Assembly (NCBI GenBank): GCA_018267095.1
Contig: JAFDZC010000018.1
Location: 248,001 to 312,000 of the forward strand
Origin: Bacteroidota bacterium
GTDB lineage: Bacteria > Bacteroidota > Bacteroidia > Flavobacteriales > Flavobacteriaceae
Direction: 5' to 3'
Length of the DNA stretch: 64,000 nt
Shown here: positions 7,839-17,081 of the stretch, one piece after another
Position numbering within the stretch: position 1 is the stretch's first letter
Layout: each line of letters starts with the position of its first letter
Translations under genes and position numbers: made by a program
Notes under the pieces: model-generated
The model's input: only the letters and a program-made list of their open reading frames with translations
The model's database searches: none
What the model was told of the DNA's origin: nothing

Positions 7839-8876
7839 ATGGATTTTGCCTTCCAAATTACCAAATGGTATCTTCAAAATAAACGCGATTTACCTTGGCG
7901 AAATACCCGAAATCCTTATCATATTTGGCTTTCTGAAATCATGCTGCAACAAACCCGTGTAGCTCAGGCCATGCCTTATTACGATGCGTTTACTGAAGCT
8001 TTTCCGACTATTGCTGATTTGGCGAACGCTTCTGAAGAACAGGTTTTAAAACTTTGGCAAGGCTTGGGTTATTATTCGAGAGCGCGCAATTTGCATCAGA
8101 CAGCGCAAAAAATAGCTTTTGAATTAGACAGTAAATTTCCAGAAACCTATCACGAGTTGCTCAAACTTAAAGGAATCGGTCAATATACCGCGGCGGCTAT
8201 CGCTTCGTTTTGTTTTGACCAAAAAGCTCCGGTCGTTGACGGAAATGTTTATCGGGTATTGGCTCGTTTTTTTGGAATAGAAACCGATATTGCCTCATCT
8301 GTTGCGTTTAAAGAGTTTTTTACCTTGGCCAACGAGTTGATTCTAACAGAGAATCCGGGCTTGTTCAACCAAGCGATTATGGAATTCGGTGCGCTGCAAT
8401 GTGTTCCGCAGAATCCGGATTGTACAATTTGTCCTTTGAACAGCGCTTGTTTGGCTTTAGCGCAGAAAAAGGTCAATCAACTTCCGGTGAAAATCTCCAA
8501 AACCAAAGTGCAGCAAAAGCATTTTAATTATGTAGTTTTTGAAGATGAAAACAAAAAAACCGTACTTCAACAACGGTCCGAATCGGGCATTTGGAAACGA
8601 TTGTATGAATTTCCGTTGTTGGAAACAGCATTTGTTGCGGATGAAAAGATGATTTTAGAATGGCTTTTGAAATCTGAATATAAAGATCAAATTACAGCCA
8701 TTGAAGAACTAACTTCTGAAGAAATTTTGCATCGGCTTACCCACAGATTGTTGCACATAAAATTCTGGAAAGTCAAGCTCTCGGGCATTCTTCAGAATGC
8801 AATATCTCATCAAGCCGCAGTGGAGCTTCCGACACCGATTGTAATTTTTAATTTTATGACACGCCAATGGAATTAG
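7839..8876 (+). CDS. mutY: A/G-specific adenine DNA glycosylase
   Basis: It removes adenine mispaired with 8-oxoguanine. The 345-residue protein has the helix-hairpin-helix motif (LLKLKGIGQYTAAAIASF) followed by the catalytic aspartate region (APVVDGNVYRVLARFF). The iron-sulfur motif C-x6-C-x2-C-x5-C is present (CVPQNPDCTICPLNSAC). The C-terminal third is the NUDIX-like 8-oxoG recognition domain. It begins a mutY-ssb-gldE-gldD cluster, although ssb has its own promoter element. Confidence 0.96.
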   Translation: MDFAFQITKWYLQNKRDLPWRNTRNPYHIWLSEIMLQQTRVAQAMPYYDAFTEAFPTIADLANASEEQVLKLWQGLGYYSRARNLHQTAQKIAFELDSKFPETYHELLKLKGIGQYTAAAIASFCFDQKAPVVDGNVYRVLARFFGIETDIASSVAFKEFFTLANELILTENPGLFNQAIMEFGALQCVPQNPDCTICPLNSACLALAQKKVNQLPVKISKTKVQQKHFNYVVFEDENKKTVLQQRSESGIWKRLYEFPLLETAFVADEKMILEWLLKSEYKDQITAIEELTSEEILHRLTHRLLHIKFWKVKLSGILQNAISHQAAVELPTPIVIFNFMTRQWN

Positions 8877-8891
8877 TTTTTAAAAAATCAT

Positions 8892-8899
8892 TACATTTG
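8892..8899 (+). promoter_or_regulatory. -7 promoter element of ssb
   Basis: TACATTTG lies 36 nt before the ssb ATG, in the gap after mutY. Confidence 0.55.
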
Positions 8900-8935
8900 G
8901 TCGAATTACAACCATCCCAAAAAAACCTCTAAAAA

Positions 8936-9358
8936 ATGAGTGGAACCTTAAATAAAGTAATGTTGATCGGGCACTTAGGTGAAGATATCAAAATGCACTA
9001 TTTTGAAGGAGGAAACTGTATCGGAAGATTTCCTCTAGCAACCAATGAAACCTACATCAACAAATCAACCAACGAAAAAATTACTTCGACCGAATGGCAC
9101 AATTTAGTGGTGCGCAACAAAGCCGCTGAAATCTGTGAAAAATATCTTTCAAAAGGAGATAAGATTTATGTTGAAGGACGAATCAAGTCAAGACAATGGC
9201 AAACCGACGAAGGAGTTACCAAATACACCACTGAAATTCAGGTAACCGAATTTACGTTTCTCAATGTCAAAAAGGAAATAGAACCAAGATCAACCGATAA
9301 AAATTCCGGATTTGACGGAAGCTCGAATTCGATGCCGGACAACGATATGCCGTTCTAA
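8936..9358 (+). CDS. ssb: Single-stranded DNA-binding protein
   Basis: A 140-residue SSB. The N-terminal OB fold (about 1-110) opens SGTLNKVMLIGHLGEDIKM and includes TEWHNLVVRNKAAEICEKYL. A short linker leads to the acidic tip DNDMPF, the usual peptide that recruits repair and replication partners. It lies between mutY and gldE; the gap to gldE is 24 bp, so gldE and gldD may be co-transcribed with it. Confidence 0.95.
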   Translation: MSGTLNKVMLIGHLGEDIKMHYFEGGNCIGRFPLATNETYINKSTNEKITSTEWHNLVVRNKAAEICEKYLSKGDKIYVEGRIKSRQWQTDEGVTKYTTEIQVTEFTFLNVKKEIEPRSTDKNSGFDGSSNSMPDNDMPF

Positions 9359-9382
9359 GAAGTTTCACCAATTTGTTTTCAT

Positions 9383-10678
9383 TTGGACCCAGAGCCCAGT
9401 TATTCTTTTTGGTCAACGATAGACACCCAGATGTTGTTGGGTTTTGCAGGAATATTTATTCTGCTGTTTTGTTCTGCGATGGTTTCGGCTGCAGAAGTAG
9501 CTTATTTTTCGCTAACACCAAAAGATATAGATGATTGTGCTCGAAAATATCCTGAAAAGGCCAAAATCATTTCTGCCTTACTCGAAAAACCTAAAAAATT
9601 TTTAGCCACTTTGCTTGTTGCGAATAATTTCATCAATATCGGAGTGGTTATTTTATTTTCGGTGGTTGGCCAGCATATTTTTGAAACCATTGCGTCTGCG
9701 GTTTTGCGCTTCATTACAGAAGTTATTTTGGTTACCTTTTTAATCTTGCTTTTTGGCGAAGTTTTGCCCAAAGTCTACGCCAATCGCAACAATCTAAAGT
9801 TCGCGCAATGGGTTGCTTATCCACTGCTGTTTTTAGACAAAATCCTTTCGCCGGTGAGCATTCCGATGCGCTCGATTTCAATTTATCTGCACGAAAAACT
9901 CGGAAAGCAGAAGACCAATTTTTCAGTTGATCAGCTTTCGCAGGCACTCGAACTTACTTCCAGCGAAGACACTTCACATCAAGAACAAAAAATCCTCGAA
10001 GGCATCGTTTCGTTCGGCAATACCGACACCAAACAAGTCATGAGTCCGCGGATTGATTTGTTTGCGCTTGAAATAACTGAAACTTTTGCAGAGATTTTGC
10101 CCAAGATCACCGAAAAGGGTTATTCGCGCATTCCGGTCTATCGCGAGCATATTGATCAGATTGAAGGCGTTTTATTTGTCAAAGATTTGCTGCCCTATAT
10201 TCACAAAAAAGAATTCAATTGGACGTCGCTTTTGCGCGAGCCTTTCTTTGTGCCCGAGAATAAAAAGCTCGACAATTTACTGCAAGATTTTCAGCGCATG
10301 AAAAGCCATTTAGCGGTGGTGGTCGATGAGTATGGCGGAACTTCAGGCGTGGTTTCGTTAGAAGATGTCATCGAAGAAATTGTGGGCGACATCAGTGATG
10401 AATTTGACGATGAAGACATTCATTTTTCGCAAATAGACGATCAAAATTTTCTGTTTGAAGGCAAAGTTAATCTCAAAGATTTTTATCGAATTACCGGCGT
10501 AGATGAAGATTTATTTGAAGCCCACAAAGGCGAAGCCGAAACCTTGGCCGGATTTATTTTGGAAGTTTTGGGTCATTTCCCGAAGAAAGGACAGAAAATA
10601 CATTTTGAAAATTATCGTTTTACCATAGAATCGCTCGATAAAAAACGCATCAAACAAATCAAAGTTACCTTAGAATAA
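9383..10678 (+). CDS. gldE: Gliding motility protein GldE (CNNM/CBS-pair membrane protein)
   Basis: A 431-residue inner-membrane protein. The N-terminal CNNM (DUF21) domain has about three to four membrane helices (LLGFAGIFILLFCSAMVSAA; VILVTFLILLFGEVLPKVYA). A CBS pair (about 200-330, with MSPRIDLFALE and VVDEYGGTSGVVSLEDVIEE) and a C-terminal CorC/HlyC domain follow. This is the hemolysin/CorC architecture, and the neighbour gldD identifies it as GldE. In F. johnsoniae GldE is tied to gliding and T9SS function. The start appears to be TTG at 9383 (reading MDPEPSYSF); no better ATG precedes the first helix. gldD follows after 2 bp. Confidence 0.92.
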   Translation: MDPEPSYSFWSTIDTQMLLGFAGIFILLFCSAMVSAAEVAYFSLTPKDIDDCARKYPEKAKIISALLEKPKKFLATLLVANNFINIGVVILFSVVGQHIFETIASAVLRFITEVILVTFLILLFGEVLPKVYANRNNLKFAQWVAYPLLFLDKILSPVSIPMRSISIYLHEKLGKQKTNFSVDQLSQALELTSSEDTSHQEQKILEGIVSFGNTDTKQVMSPRIDLFALEITETFAEILPKITEKGYSRIPVYREHIDQIEGVLFVKDLLPYIHKKEFNWTSLLREPFFVPENKKLDNLLQDFQRMKSHLAVVVDEYGGTSGVVSLEDVIEEIVGDISDEFDDEDIHFSQIDDQNFLFEGKVNLKDFYRITGVDEDLFEAHKGEAETLAGFILEVLGHFPKKGQKIHFENYRFTIESLDKKRIKQIKVTLE

Positions 10679-10680
10679 GT

Positions 10681-11250
10681 ATGAAAAACCAGCAGTCTAT
10701 TTTGTTTTTAACGTTGATTTTACTAGCAGTTTCGGCCATTTCTTGCCGCAAAGAAATATTGCCCAAACCCGATGGCCAATTGCGTTTGGATTATCCCGAA
10801 GCGACGTATGATCATTTCGAAAACGACTGTCCGTTTACCTTTGATATGAATTCTGAGGCTGTGATTAAAGAAAAATCTGATTGTAATTTTGAGATTCATT
10901 ATCCCAAAATGAAGGCAACCATTTATTTGACCTACAAACCGGTTTCGGGCAATATCAAAGTGCTTTTGCGCGATGCTCAGAAACTTACCTATGAGCATGT
11001 CATCAAGGCCGATGATATTCTCGAGCAACCGTTTGTCAATCAAGACCACAGAGTATACGGAATGTTTTACCATGTAGACGGAAACGCCGCTACCAACGGA
11101 CAATTTTACGCTACCGACAGCACCAAGCATTTTATAGATTGTTCGGTATATTTTTATGCCAAACCCAATTTTGATTCGATTATGCCGGCAGCGAGTTACG
11201 TAAAAAACGATATGCAGCGCTTGCTTGAAAGCCTTCGTTGGAAGAAATAA
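10681..11250 (+). CDS. gldD: Gliding motility lipoprotein GldD
   Basis: A 189-residue lipoprotein with a signal peptide ending LLAVSAISC, the Cys being the lipidation site. The mature part begins RKEILPKPDGQLRLDYP and contains FENDCPFTFD, both features of GldD. GldD is needed for gliding in F. johnsoniae, where mutants also lose secretion-related traits; its biochemical role is not settled. It is tightly coupled to gldE (2-bp gap) and followed by a terminator. Together with the four T9SS cargo proteins in this window it implies a gliding, T9SS-positive organism. Confidence 0.94.
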   Translation: MKNQQSILFLTLILLAVSAISCRKEILPKPDGQLRLDYPEATYDHFENDCPFTFDMNSEAVIKEKSDCNFEIHYPKMKATIYLTYKPVSGNIKVLLRDAQKLTYEHVIKADDILEQPFVNQDHRVYGMFYHVDGNAATNGQFYATDSTKHFIDCSVYFYAKPNFDSIMPAASYVKNDMQRLLESLRWKK

Positions 11251-11252
11251 AA

Positions 11253-11283
11253 AAGGAACCCGATCAAGGTTCCTTCGTTTTTT
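11253..11283. terminator. Terminator after gldD, shared with the convergent lipoprotein gene
   Basis: The stem AAGGAACC/GGTTCCTT has a 7-nt loop with T-rich flanks on both strands. Confidence 0.85.
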
Positions 11284-11297
11284 ATAATATGCTTGGT

Positions 11298-11666
11298 TTA
11301 TTTTCCAGCGACCATATTCGATACTTTATACGTTTTTCCGTCGGCGGTAGCTTCTACCACTTTGGTCAAAGATTCAGGTGTTTGCAATGAGCTGTCAAAA
11401 CTCACCGTAGCAAGTTTTTTGTCAAAATCAACGGCTGCTTTTTGAACACCGTCTAAATCTGATAATTCGTCCTGAATAGTTTTGGCGCAACCAATGGCAC
11501 AAGTCATTCCGTCAATCGTAAAAGTGGCGGTCTGTAATTTTTCAGGGTTAATTGTGTGTTTCACTTTGGCGACCGTTTTTTCCGGAGCCGGGCTGGCAGT
11601 TTGTTTGCAACCGGTAACAACGATTCCGCAACAAGAGGCAACTGCGAAAAATTTTGATAAGTTCAT
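11298..11666 (-). CDS. Heavy-metal-associated (HMA) domain lipoprotein with a CxxxC motif
   Basis: A 122-residue protein with a lipoprotein signal ending GIVVTGC, a short linker, and one HMA domain (about 47-115). The usual GMxCxxC metal loop reads GMTCAIGCAKTI, giving C-A-I-G-C with three residues between the cysteines instead of two. The rest of the ferredoxin-like fold is normal (GVQKAAVDFDKKLATVSFD). It probably sits in the periplasm or outer membrane and binds a soft metal such as copper, but the altered loop makes metal and affinity uncertain. No metal transporter lies next to it. I recall the same variant in other Bacteroidetes, so it is unlikely to be a sequence error. Confidence 0.85.
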   Translation of the reverse strand: MNLSKFFAVASCCGIVVTGCKQTASPAPEKTVAKVKHTINPEKLQTATFTIDGMTCAIGCAKTIQDELSDLDGVQKAAVDFDKKLATVSFDSSLQTPESLTKVVEATADGKTYKVSNMVAGK

Positions 11667-11781
11667 GAGATGAGGATTTAGTTAGAGGGATGCATCATCT
11701 GAAGAATCCGCAACAAAAATAATTAATTTTCTCAGGGTCAATTCATAAAATTATTACAAATTTGAACTCAAATTAATCGCT

Positions 11782-12648
11782 ATGGAAACCCGTCAACTCA
11801 AATGGTTTTTACTTTTGGTGCTTGCTCTGATTTGGGGCAGTTCATTTATCTTGATTGAATTGGGTTTAGATGGGCTCAATCCTTTCCAATTGGGTTCGCT
11901 CAGAATTGTATGCGCAGCGGTATTTTTGCTGCTGGTGAGTTATAAGAATTTGCCTGAAATTCCACGCCATCAGTGGAAGTATGTCGCTTTGGCCGGTTTG
12001 TTTGGCAATTTTATTCCGGCGTATTTTTTTGCTTTGGCCGAGACACAGATTTCCAGTTCAGTCACATCGATTCTTAATTCACTCACACCGGTCAATGCTT
12101 TGATTTTGGGAACCGCTTTTTTTGGGCTCAGCGTCAAACGCAGTCAGGTAATTGGGTTGATTATTGGTTTGATTGGAACGATGATTCTTATTTTAAGTGG
12201 CGCGATGGATCACCCAACTCAGAATTATTGGTTCGCCGGATTTGTGCTGGTGGCTACGATGTGTTATGCGACCAACGTGAATTTGGTCAAAAAATATTTG
12301 TCTGATTTGAGTCCGAAAGCCATCACCGCCGGAAACTTCGCCATCATGCTTTTGCCTGCGTTGATCATTTTACTGGCCACGGGTTATTTAGACATTGTCA
12401 CCACGCCGCAAACGATCAAAGCTTCGTTTTTTGTTTTGCTTTTGGGTGTTTTCGGAACCGGAATTGCCAACATTTTGTTTTATAAACTCATCCAGATTTC
12501 CTCGCCGGTTTTTTCAACGCAAGTCACTTATTTGATTCCGATTGTGGCCTGTGCTTGGGGTATTTTATACGGAGAATCTTTGAGCGCTCTGCAACTTTTG
12601 GGCGCGGCCATCATTTTGGTCGGCGTTTATTTAACCGGAAAAAAATAA
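11782..12648 (+). CDS. EamA/DMT family transporter
   Basis: A 288-residue inner-membrane protein with ten predicted helices in two EamA repeats. The first repeat opens WFLLLVLALIWGSSFILIE and the second starts near residue 150 (YWFAGFVLVATMCYATN). The family exports or exchanges small metabolites such as amino acids, purines or sugars; nothing here identifies the substrate. It is a single-gene unit, divergent from the HMA lipoprotein and convergent with the M16 pair. Confidence 0.88.
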   Translation: METRQLKWFLLLVLALIWGSSFILIELGLDGLNPFQLGSLRIVCAAVFLLLVSYKNLPEIPRHQWKYVALAGLFGNFIPAYFFALAETQISSSVTSILNSLTPVNALILGTAFFGLSVKRSQVIGLIIGLIGTMILILSGAMDHPTQNYWFAGFVLVATMCYATNVNLVKKYLSDLSPKAITAGNFAIMLLPALIILLATGYLDIVTTPQTIKASFFVLLLGVFGTGIANILFYKLIQISSPVFSTQVTYLIPIVACAWGILYGESLSALQLLGAAIILVGVYLTGKK

Positions 12649-12680
12649 GGCCGCCCCGAGAGACAGCCTTTTATTTTTGA
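12640..12680. terminator. Terminator between the EamA transporter and the M16 genes
   Basis: An imperfect stem AAAAATAAGGC/GCCTTTTATTTTT lies just after the transporter stop codon. It could serve both convergent units. Weaker than the other terminators because of a bulge and a long loop. Confidence 0.55.
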
Positions 12681-12691
12681 ATGTGTTTCTT

Positions 12692-14728
12692 TTATTTGAA
12701 ATCTTCGTCCGAAACCCCTTCGTTGATTTTGACTTCGGTGGTTATCAGTAAAATTTCAATACCTAAGTTGATGCGCGTCTCATACGGAAACTTAAGCCCG
12801 TTTACTTCGCGATAATCACCGAATGAAATGGTTTGGGTGATTTCTTTTCCGGCTACATTCAGCGTTAGGGCTTCGGCAATTTTCAGACCGGTTTGCGCAT
12901 CAAAATACTTGAGGTTTTTACCGTCTTTAATCACATAAGCATCTGTTCCGTTGTAGTTTTCTAATCCTTGTAATGTAACGCCTGGTTTGTTGAGTAATTC
13001 CAATTCGTTAAACGGACGCGCTACTTGTTGGTATTCTTTGAATTCCTCAGGCGTCAAGTCTTTGCGTTGGCCTTGTTGTATGATATAACCCGATTTATCA
13101 TTGATGACTTGTTTCATCATCGACATGCCCATGGCTTTCATCTCGCGCATCATTTTGCCCGAAGAAGTGCTTTTAGAAGTCAGTTCAACCGGGGCGCCCT
13201 GAATGGTTCCTGAGGCCACACTCATCAAGGTTTTTACTTCAGAAACTGCTTTTTGTCCACCGATGTTTTTGAGGTAATTTTCAAGGACTGATTTGGCGGT
13301 TACTGAGTTGGGGACGATGCGTTTGTAATCGGGTTTGGTGGTGTTTCCGCCCCATTTGTCAAAGTAAAACATTGGGATTTTGAGTTTTTCGAGCGCCGGA
13401 ATAATTTCTTCGCCTTTGCCTGCAATCACGATTCTGGCCTTGTCGGGTTTGAGGTACAAATTGGCCACACGCAGAATATCTTCGGCTGATACCGCGTTGA
13501 TGTTGCGGATATAATTCTCGTAGAAGTCTTCGGGTAAACCTTGAGTTCTGGTGCGTAAAGCATATCCGGCAATGGCTTGCGGTTTTTCGGTTTGCATCAC
13601 AAACTGGCCAATAAAACTCGCTTTGGCATCTTTGAGTTCTTTATCAGAAACTTTTTCGGTGCGCATGCGTTTGACTTCGCCCATCATTTCAACCACGGCA
13701 CTATCGGTCACGGCGTTTCGCACTTGCGCATAAGCTATAAAACGGCTGATGTATTTTTGTGCGCCAATATTGGATCCCGCATCATACGTCCAGCCATGCT
13801 TTTCACGAATGTTATCCATCAAATGTCCGTTACTTCCGCCCAAAATGTAGTTGGTGAGCATCACCGGAAAATAATCGGCATCGGTCATTTTGAGTCGACA
13901 GAGATTCATAATCGAAATCTCAGACTGAACCGCATTGGGCACATCGACAAAATTAATTTGCGTGTATTGAACGTCTTTTGGGTCAGTATAACTCAAATTC
14001 GGCGCGGCTGCTTTTAGCCAAGGCCCGAACAATGTTTCTATCTGTGTTTTGATTTCATCAAATTTTACATCGCCAATGACCACTAAATAAGCGTTTTCAG
14101 GCACAAAATAAGTGTTGTAATTTAAAATTACATCATCTATAGTAATGTTCTTCAATGAATTTTCTGAAACATACTCGCCAAACGGATGGTTTTTGCCATA
14201 ACACAAAACATTTTCTGCTCGGCGGGCAATGGTTGAAACATCTTTTTCACCAGCTTTAAGACTTTCGAGCATTTTGGCTTTTTCTTTGTCAAATTCGGCT
14301 TGATTAAAAGCGGTGTGCAAGGCACCTTGCGCCATAAGCTCTAAAATGCGTTGGCTGTATTTTGAAAGCCCGCTGGCATAGGCACCTTCACTACTAAAAT
14401 TGATTGAAGCGCCTAAAAAATCGACTTCTTCATTAAAAGCATCCTTGGTGGTGTTTTCAATACCGCTGCCCAAAAGTGTGCCCATCAAATCAGAGACACC
14501 TTTTTTGTTGGTTTCGGCATACGGTGGATTGTCAAGGGTTAAATTAAAAGAAACCCTCGGCAGTTTATGATTTTCAACCACCAATACCTTGAGTCCGTTG
14601 CCGAGTTCAAAAGTTTGTGGTTTGCCAATGTTGACTGTGGGCACCGGTCCGGGTTTGGGCATAGGAATATTTTGCGCCTGTATAGTCAAGCTCAAAACGG
14701 ATAGGGTAAATGCTAAAAATCTTTTCAT
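12692..14728 (-). CDS. M16 family peptidase-like protein, non-catalytic partner, with C-terminal lipoprotein-sorting-like domain
   Basis: A 678-residue exported protein (signal peptide ending LTIQAQ). Residues about 35-450 form two M16 half-domains, but the HxxEH zinc motif is missing: the equivalent stretch reads KKGVSDLMGTLLGSG. It is thus the inactive partner typical of M16 heterodimers. The last 200 residues (from about ENYLKNIGGQKAV) resemble the LolA/LppX-like beta fold seen in outer-membrane lipoprotein sorting proteins, a frequent addition in Bacteroidetes. The catalytic partner is encoded 9 bp upstream, so the two are co-transcribed and probably assemble in the periplasm. Substrate unknown. 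Confidence 0.88.
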   Translation of the reverse strand: MKRFLAFTLSVLSLTIQAQNIPMPKPGPVPTVNIGKPQTFELGNGLKVLVVENHKLPRVSFNLTLDNPPYAETNKKGVSDLMGTLLGSGIENTTKDAFNEEVDFLGASINFSSEGAYASGLSKYSQRILELMAQGALHTAFNQAEFDKEKAKMLESLKAGEKDVSTIARRAENVLCYGKNHPFGEYVSENSLKNITIDDVILNYNTYFVPENAYLVVIGDVKFDEIKTQIETLFGPWLKAAAPNLSYTDPKDVQYTQINFVDVPNAVQSEISIMNLCRLKMTDADYFPVMLTNYILGGSNGHLMDNIREKHGWTYDAGSNIGAQKYISRFIAYAQVRNAVTDSAVVEMMGEVKRMRTEKVSDKELKDAKASFIGQFVMQTEKPQAIAGYALRTRTQGLPEDFYENYIRNINAVSAEDILRVANLYLKPDKARIVIAGKGEEIIPALEKLKIPMFYFDKWGGNTTKPDYKRIVPNSVTAKSVLENYLKNIGGQKAVSEVKTLMSVASGTIQGAPVELTSKSTSSGKMMREMKAMGMSMMKQVINDKSGYIIQQGQRKDLTPEEFKEYQQVARPFNELELLNKPGVTLQGLENYNGTDAYVIKDGKNLKYFDAQTGLKIAEALTLNVAGKEITQTISFGDYREVNGLKFPYETRINLGIEILLITTEVKINEGVSDEDFK

Positions 14729-14737
14729 AAAGGTCGA

Positions 14738-16051
14738 TTAATTAGATTTTGGAACATAGTTCAATATGAGGCGTTGGTTGGCATTGAGATATTTTTTGGC
14801 GGCTTCACGGATTTCTTCACGCGTGATCGAACGATACAAATCAGCCTCAGTGTTGATGAGGTTGACATCGCCATACAAAAGATAATATTTGGCCAAATTT
14901 TCGGCGATTTTTTCAACACCTGAGTTTCTACTGACAAAGTCTGTATCAATAGCATTTTGCAGTTTTTGATAATCGCGCTCTGAGATGAGTTCGGTTTGCA
15001 ACTTGAGGATTTCTTGATCAATTTCGGCCAAAATGCTGTCGGTTGAATTGTTGCCCATCGGCAATCCGTAAATTACATACATGCCGTAATCTTCTTGACT
15101 GACCGGGAAAGCGCCAATTTGCAAGGCCATTTTTTTCTCATCGACAATTTTCTTGTATAAACGCGAACTTTTTCCGTCGCTTAAAACCGAGGAAATCAAA
15201 TCAAGCGCGTGGGCATCGCGACTTTTCATAGAAGGAATTCGGTAACCTACCACTATGGCCGGAATTTGAATGTTCGGGTCTTCGTAGCGCGCTTGAATAG
15301 TTTGGGTAATGGGTTCTTCAGCTATATTGATTTTTTCAGGGTCAGCAGATTTTTTGATGGGGCTAAAGTATTTCTTGATCCATTCTACGGCTTGTTGGGT
15401 TTCAAAATTTCCGGCCACGACCAAAACAGCGTTGTTGGGCACATAGTATTTTTTGTTGAAAGCCTGAAAGTCGGCTAGAGTAGCGGCATCAATGTGTTCC
15501 ATAGAGCCATCAATATCCCATCGATACGGATGCTTGACAAATAATTTTTTACGGACTTCAGAAAGCAGGCTTCCGTAGGCTTGGTTGTCTACTTTTAGGC
15601 GTTTTTCTTCTTTGACGACTTCTTTTTGGGTGTCAACGCCTACTTGGTTGATGATGGGTTGACGCAAGCGGTCGGCTTCCATCCACAAAGCAAGTTCAAG
15701 ATTGTTGGACGGAAATACTTCGTAATAATAGGTGCGGTCGACCGTAGTGTTGGCGTTGTTGTATCCGCCGTTGCCCGAGACAATTTTCATCCATTCGCCT
15801 TTGGGAATGTTGGTAGTGCCTTCAAAGAGCAAATGCTCAAAGAAATGGGCAAATCCGGTGCGGTTGGGGTTTTCATTTTTGGTGCCAACGTGGTACATGA
15901 CCGACGTGGTAATGACCGGAGCGGTTTTGTCTTGATGCAGAATCACATGCAAGCCGTTGTCTAAGGTGTATTCTTGAAATTCAATTTTTTGGGCGAATAA
16001 ATTACTGCTCAAAACAGTCAGGAAGCAGCCGATGAACCAAGTTTTTCTCAT
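14738..16051 (-). CDS. M16 family zinc metallopeptidase, catalytic partner
   Basis: A 437-residue exported peptidase (signal peptide ending SSNLFAQ). The inverted zinc motif HFFEH is present in GFAHFFEHLLFEGTTN, with the distal glutamate expected about 75 residues later in the KEVVKEEKRLKVD region. The C-terminal half carries the R/Y-type M16 motif region (SSRLYKKIVDEKKMA). It pairs with the non-catalytic M16 protein encoded 9 bp downstream. Upstream lies a 360-bp gap with element copy B and the divergent rplU promoter. Confidence 0.92.
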   Translation of the reverse strand: MRKTWFIGCFLTVLSSNLFAQKIEFQEYTLDNGLHVILHQDKTAPVITTSVMYHVGTKNENPNRTGFAHFFEHLLFEGTTNIPKGEWMKIVSGNGGYNNANTTVDRTYYYEVFPSNNLELALWMEADRLRQPIINQVGVDTQKEVVKEEKRLKVDNQAYGSLLSEVRKKLFVKHPYRWDIDGSMEHIDAATLADFQAFNKKYYVPNNAVLVVAGNFETQQAVEWIKKYFSPIKKSADPEKINIAEEPITQTIQARYEDPNIQIPAIVVGYRIPSMKSRDAHALDLISSVLSDGKSSRLYKKIVDEKKMALQIGAFPVSQEDYGMYVIYGLPMGNNSTDSILAEIDQEILKLQTELISERDYQKLQNAIDTDFVSRNSGVEKIAENLAKYYLLYGDVNLINTEADLYRSITREEIREAAKKYLNANQRLILNYVPKSN

Positions 16052-16150
16052 ATGAATTACAGTTTTGCAGATTTTAGTCTGCTTTGAATAAGATTGTGTT
16101 ACGCCAAATGTAGCATTTTTAGTTGAAGTTTTCCAGTATACGGTTTTGCG

Positions 16151-16230
16151 TGAGCGATGGCAGCGGAAATCCTTTTGCGCCTTTCTTTACAGGGGCAAAA
16201 GATTGAAGCGAACAGCGCGACGGCGCACTC
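16151..16230 (+). repeat. Dispersed hairpin element, copy B
   Basis: Flanks GAGCGATGGCAGCGGAAATCC and GATTGAAGCGAACAGCGCG enclose an internal hairpin with arms CTTTTGCGCC and GGGGCAAAAG (one mismatch). The flanks match copies A and C-E while the internal arms differ, so pairing rather than sequence is kept. Confidence 0.75.
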
Positions 16231-16369
16231 CGCGGCTTTTTGTGTGAAATGGGTTGGAACGCCGGCACGCCCTGAAAAAATATTTTGCAAGACTTGAAGC
16301 TGTGATGATCAACAAAAAAGAGCAATTAAAATTTTTTTGATAAGATGTTGTGGGTGTCGATTTTAGCTG

Positions 16370-16377
16370 TATATTTG
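16370..16377 (+). promoter_or_regulatory. Promoter of rplU-rpmA
   Basis: TATATTTG is preceded at 19 bp by TTG (16348-16350), an ideal Bacteroidetes promoter layout. The leader to the rplU ATG would be about 28 nt. Confidence 0.7.
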
Positions 16378-16411
16378 CGCTCATTTTATAAACAAAATAA
16401 ACATTATTGTT

Positions 16412-16777
16412 ATGTACGCAATCGTAGAGATAGCAGGGCAACAATTCAAAGTAAGCAAAGACTTAAAGGTGTATGTACACCGTTTGGCTAGCGAAGAAGG
16501 TTCAAAAGTTTCTTTTGACAAAGTTCTTTTGTTAGACGATAACGGAAACGTTACTTTAGGCGCCCCGGCTATAGAAGGAGCTTCAGTTGAAGCCAAAGTG
16601 TTACAACACTTAAAAGGAGACAAAGTAATTGTTTTCAAAAAGAAAAGAAGAAAAGGGTACAAAAAGAGAAACGGTCACAGACAAGCTCTAACCCAAATCG
16701 TTATTGAAGGCATCAATGCTTCAGGCGCTAAAAAGAAAGCAGCTCCTAAAAAAGCAGAAGTAACCACTGAAGAATAA
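16412..16777 (+). CDS. rplU: 50S ribosomal protein L21
   Basis: Opens MYAIVEIAGQQFKVSKDLKV, the L21 signature, with the RNA-binding KKKRRKGYKKRNGHRQ stretch near the end of the conserved part. At 121 residues it is longer than the usual 100-103 because of a Lys/Ala/Glu-rich tail after residue about 102 (AKKKAAPKKAEVTTEE). Such tails are common in Bacteroidetes. Followed after 23 bp by rpmA in the usual rplU-rpmA operon. Confidence 0.97.
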   Translation: MYAIVEIAGQQFKVSKDLKVYVHRLASEEGSKVSFDKVLLLDDNGNVTLGAPAIEGASVEAKVLQHLKGDKVIVFKKKRRKGYKKRNGHRQALTQIVIEGINASGAKKKAAPKKAEVTTEE

Positions 16778-16800
16778 TTAACATTAAAAACTAATACGTC

Positions 16801-17061
16801 ATGGCTCACAAGAAAGGTGTCGGTAGTTCTAAGAATGGTAGAGAATCAGAATCGAAACGTTTAGGTGTTAAGATTTTTGGAGGTCAAGCTGCTATTGCTG
16901 GGAACATCATCGTAAGACAAAGAGGTTCTAAACACAATCCGGGTGAAAACGTTTACATCAGCAAAGATCACACTTTGCATGCAAAAGTGGACGGAATTGT
17001 GAAGTTCCAGAAAAAAGCTGATAACAAATCATACGTTTCTATCCTTCCGTTTGAAGCATAA
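16801..17061 (+). CDS. rpmA: 50S ribosomal protein L27
   Basis: An 86-residue L27 starting [20 protein letters not shown], so the mature N-terminus reaching the peptidyl-transferase centre needs no cleavage, unlike the Firmicutes form. It contains [22 protein letters not shown], typical of the family. Second gene of the rplU-rpmA operon; a strong terminator follows. Confidence 0.98.
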   Translation: MAHKKGVGSSKNGRESESKRLGVKIFGGQAAIAGNIIVRQRGSKHNPGENVYISKDHTLHAKVDGIVKFQKKADNKSYVSILPFEA

Positions 17062-17081
17062 AAACTAGATTTTATCTCATA

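Larger units (their letters stand above)
16052..16411. other. 360-bp intergenic region between the M16 operon and rplU
   Basis: It contains dispersed element copy B (16151-16230) and the rplU promoter (-33 TTG at 16348-16350, -7 TATATTTG at 16370-16377). No convincing reading frame was found. The region just upstream of the M16 start shows no clear TAnnTTTG on the minus strand. Confidence 0.6.
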
